This document shows positions 62,640 through 64,000 of a DNA stretch of 64,000 nt, one piece after another. The notes under the pieces were generated by a model. The model was given only the letters and a program-made list of their open reading frames with translations, ran no database searches and was not told the origin of the DNA. The translations under genes were made by a program, and so were the position numbers. The DNA comes from Mesorhabditis belari (taxonomy: Eukaryota > Nematoda > Chromadorea > Rhabditida > Rhabditidae). Every line of letters begins with the position of its first letter. Positions within the stretch are counted from its first letter, which is position 1. Location of the stretch: NCBI GenBank assembly GCA_958450365.1, contig CAUEEP010000171.1, positions 62,001-126,000 of the forward strand, read 5' to 3'.

Positions 62640-63130
62640 GTGATGAGAGGTGCTACAAAACGGAAAGCCTACAGTGCCGCCTTTAAATTCGAGGCCGTTC
62701 GTTTTTGTAAAAGAAAAACTCATATGGAATTAGGACTTTTAAGAAAGGCGGAAATCTCCGGCCACCAGCGATGGATCAACTTTTACAGTGGATTGTGACA
62801 GCTTGGGAAAGCCTATCTACCAGCTTAATCGGGAAGTCTTTCAAAAATTGTAGAATATCGAATGCTTTAGATGGCAGCGAGGTTGATCAGATCGTTTGTT
62901 TCTGCAAAGGAGAATCTGTTGAGAGTGGTCGATTCAAGCTGGATATTGCACGATTGGAGGGAAAATTGGCAAAACCTTGTCAAGATATCGACTTCAACGA
63001 GAATATAAACAATGGATATGAAAGTGAAAACTATTCAATTTCGAGCGCATAGGAACTTGATGGAATTTTGCAAGGTCCGGATTGACTAGCGGATGATATT
63101 GAAGCAAGTGAGAATGAAGAATAATGTTGT
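62640..63130 (+). pseudogene. Pogo-like transposase remnants
   Basis: The first part reads TKRKAYSAAFKFEAVRFCKR, like the N-terminal DNA-binding domain (Brinker/psq-type) of nematode pogo transposases. The second (62771-63052) reads WESLSTSLIGKSFKNCRISNAL and DGSEVDQIVCFCK, like the C-terminal end of the DDE domain in pogo/CENP-B-type proteins. An acidic tail follows in frame after stops. The central catalytic part is deleted. Confidence 0.6.
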
Positions 63131-63314
63131 TATTAATTGTTGTTAATGTTGTTATTACAGGTTTGTTGATAAATTTTGTTGTTAAATGTTACCATAAATT
63201 TTCATAAAGATTTTTTTTAACGCTGGCTACTTTTCTGAAAATTTTCGTAAATGCAAAAAATAGAAAACTGGTCTTCTATTCGAGTAAATACGATAATTGT
63301 GCTTTAATCTTTAG

Positions 63315-63424
63315 CGCAGCACCGTTTAGTGGTCCGCCGGTGATGCCACACACAAAACCCGAGTACCCTGCCAAGTCCGTTTCCCTAGAAGTCGAACGTG
63401 ACGAACGGAGGGGACGCATATCAA
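63315..63424 (+). CDS. Orphan coding exon of an unknown gene
   Basis: An AG acceptor (ctttag at 63314) and a GTACGC donor enclose 110 bp, richer in G and C than its surroundings, encoding AAPFSGPPVMPHTKPEYPAK then SVSLEVERDERRGRIS. It looks like real protein. The companion exons are not in the visible flanks, so the gene may continue beyond the right edge or the exon may be displaced. Confidence 0.4.
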
Positions 63425-63461
63425 GTACGCCATAATGGAAAAATTTTTTGACGATAAATCA

Positions 63462-63990
63462 AAAAAAAAAATTAATAACAATTGTTATGTGTTTTCCAAA
63501 TAAGAGAAAAAACAACAAAATTATGGATTCTGTCTGCACAAAAAAAAGTTGTCGTGCTCAACCCCCACCACAAGCAAAGACCGACTGTAAACTCTTTGTT
63601 CTCGGTTGTGAAGCGACCTGGAAAACTTTAGATCAAACACTATGAAAATTGAACAACAGAAACAAAATAAAACCGTCACAAAGACAATAAAAAAGCTAAT
63701 TAAACATTAATTTTTCCAGCATCGAGGCGCCATCTAAAAAGAAATATTAAGTGTTTACAAACAATAGCGTAAAAAACGAGAAATCGCTAAAAAATAGTCT
63801 GTTTTTTTTACATCGAACCAGCTTCCTGACAGGATCGACCTGTTATAACCTATAACTTGAAGGTTTTGCCCCTTTAGTGTTACCGGCTAGAGTTCGGTGC
63901 AACAACTTTTTTTATGCAGACAGGATCCATAATTTTGTTGTTTTTTCTCTTAGTTGGAACACACACAGCAATTGTTACTAATATTTTTTT
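63462..63990. repeat. Palindromic MITE at the right edge
   Basis: Arms at about 63470-63560 and 63900-63985 are inverted copies ('aacaattgttatgtg', 'gagaaaaaacaacaaaatta', 'ctgtctgca' with complements). The 65-codon frame at 63448-63645 lies in the left arm and is unlikely to be a gene. Confidence 0.8.
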
Positions 63991-64000
63991 GGTTTGCCGT

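Larger units (their letters stand above)
61020..63294. mobile_element. Pogo-like element with a mariner nested inside
   Basis: The ends 'taccctatttactcgaatag' (61020) and the complement of 'tatcgtatttactcgaatag' (63294) are inverted. The interior has transposase remnants at 62640-63052 and a complete mariner at 61123-62389. The ends match, in part, those of the element at 25573-27058. Confidence 0.65.

Overview
This window is AT-rich, intron-dense DNA from a nematode, most likely a rhabditid. The identification rests on three features. First, there are genes for the SL1 trans-spliced leader RNA beside a 5S rRNA gene. Second, there are several fragmented serpentine chemoreceptor genes of nematode-type families (Str-, Srh- and Srx-like). 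Third, most genes have short (about 45-60 nt) GT-AG introns. Exon models were built by hand from splice signals and reading phase. No database search was possible, so family names rest on recognised motifs.

Layout. At 0-5.2 kb are two damaged Srx-like receptor genes (-). At 6.0-6.6 kb is an 18-bp tandem-repeat ORF. At 7.7-11.7 kb is a RING/B-box (TRIM-like) gene (+) carrying a Tc1-like foldback and a palindromic MITE in its introns. At 13.2-14.6 kb is a truncated Str-like receptor (-). At 16-16.8 kb is a second RING-gene fragment (-). At 18.7-19.3 kb is a calmodulin-like gene (-). At 19.8-21.7 kb is the SL1/5S locus: three SL1 RNA genes, two of them in a large inverted repeat, and a 5S gene. 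At 22.1-23.9 kb is an unrecognised gene (-). At 24.4-27.2 kb is a NEK-like kinase (-) whose first intron holds nested transposons. At 29.6-31.0 kb is a CAP/SCP secreted-protein gene (+). At 32.2-37.8 kb is a TMEM145/GPR180-type membrane protein gene (+) with partly duplicated exons. At 38.8 kb is tRNA-Val(AAC). At 39.4-42.1 kb is an Srh-superfamily receptor (-). At 43-47 kb is an unidentified membrane-protein region (-). At 47.5-50.0 kb is an Srx-like receptor (+) that can be followed through all its exons. At 50.9-54.4 kb is a very long intronless ORF (-, about 1170 aa in two overlapping frames). The right end (55-64 kb) is mostly transposons: a Tc1-like copy, a mariner nested in a pogo-like element, palindromic repeats, one small secreted-protein candidate and one orphan exon at 63.3 kb.

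The genes do not form an obvious pathway. The main themes are chemoreceptor birth and decay, dense palindromic MITEs and nested DNA transposons, and the SL1/5S locus that would supply the trans-splicing machinery. Many otherwise good genes need a single-nucleotide frame change. Either many of them are pseudogenes, or the underlying assembly carries small indel errors.
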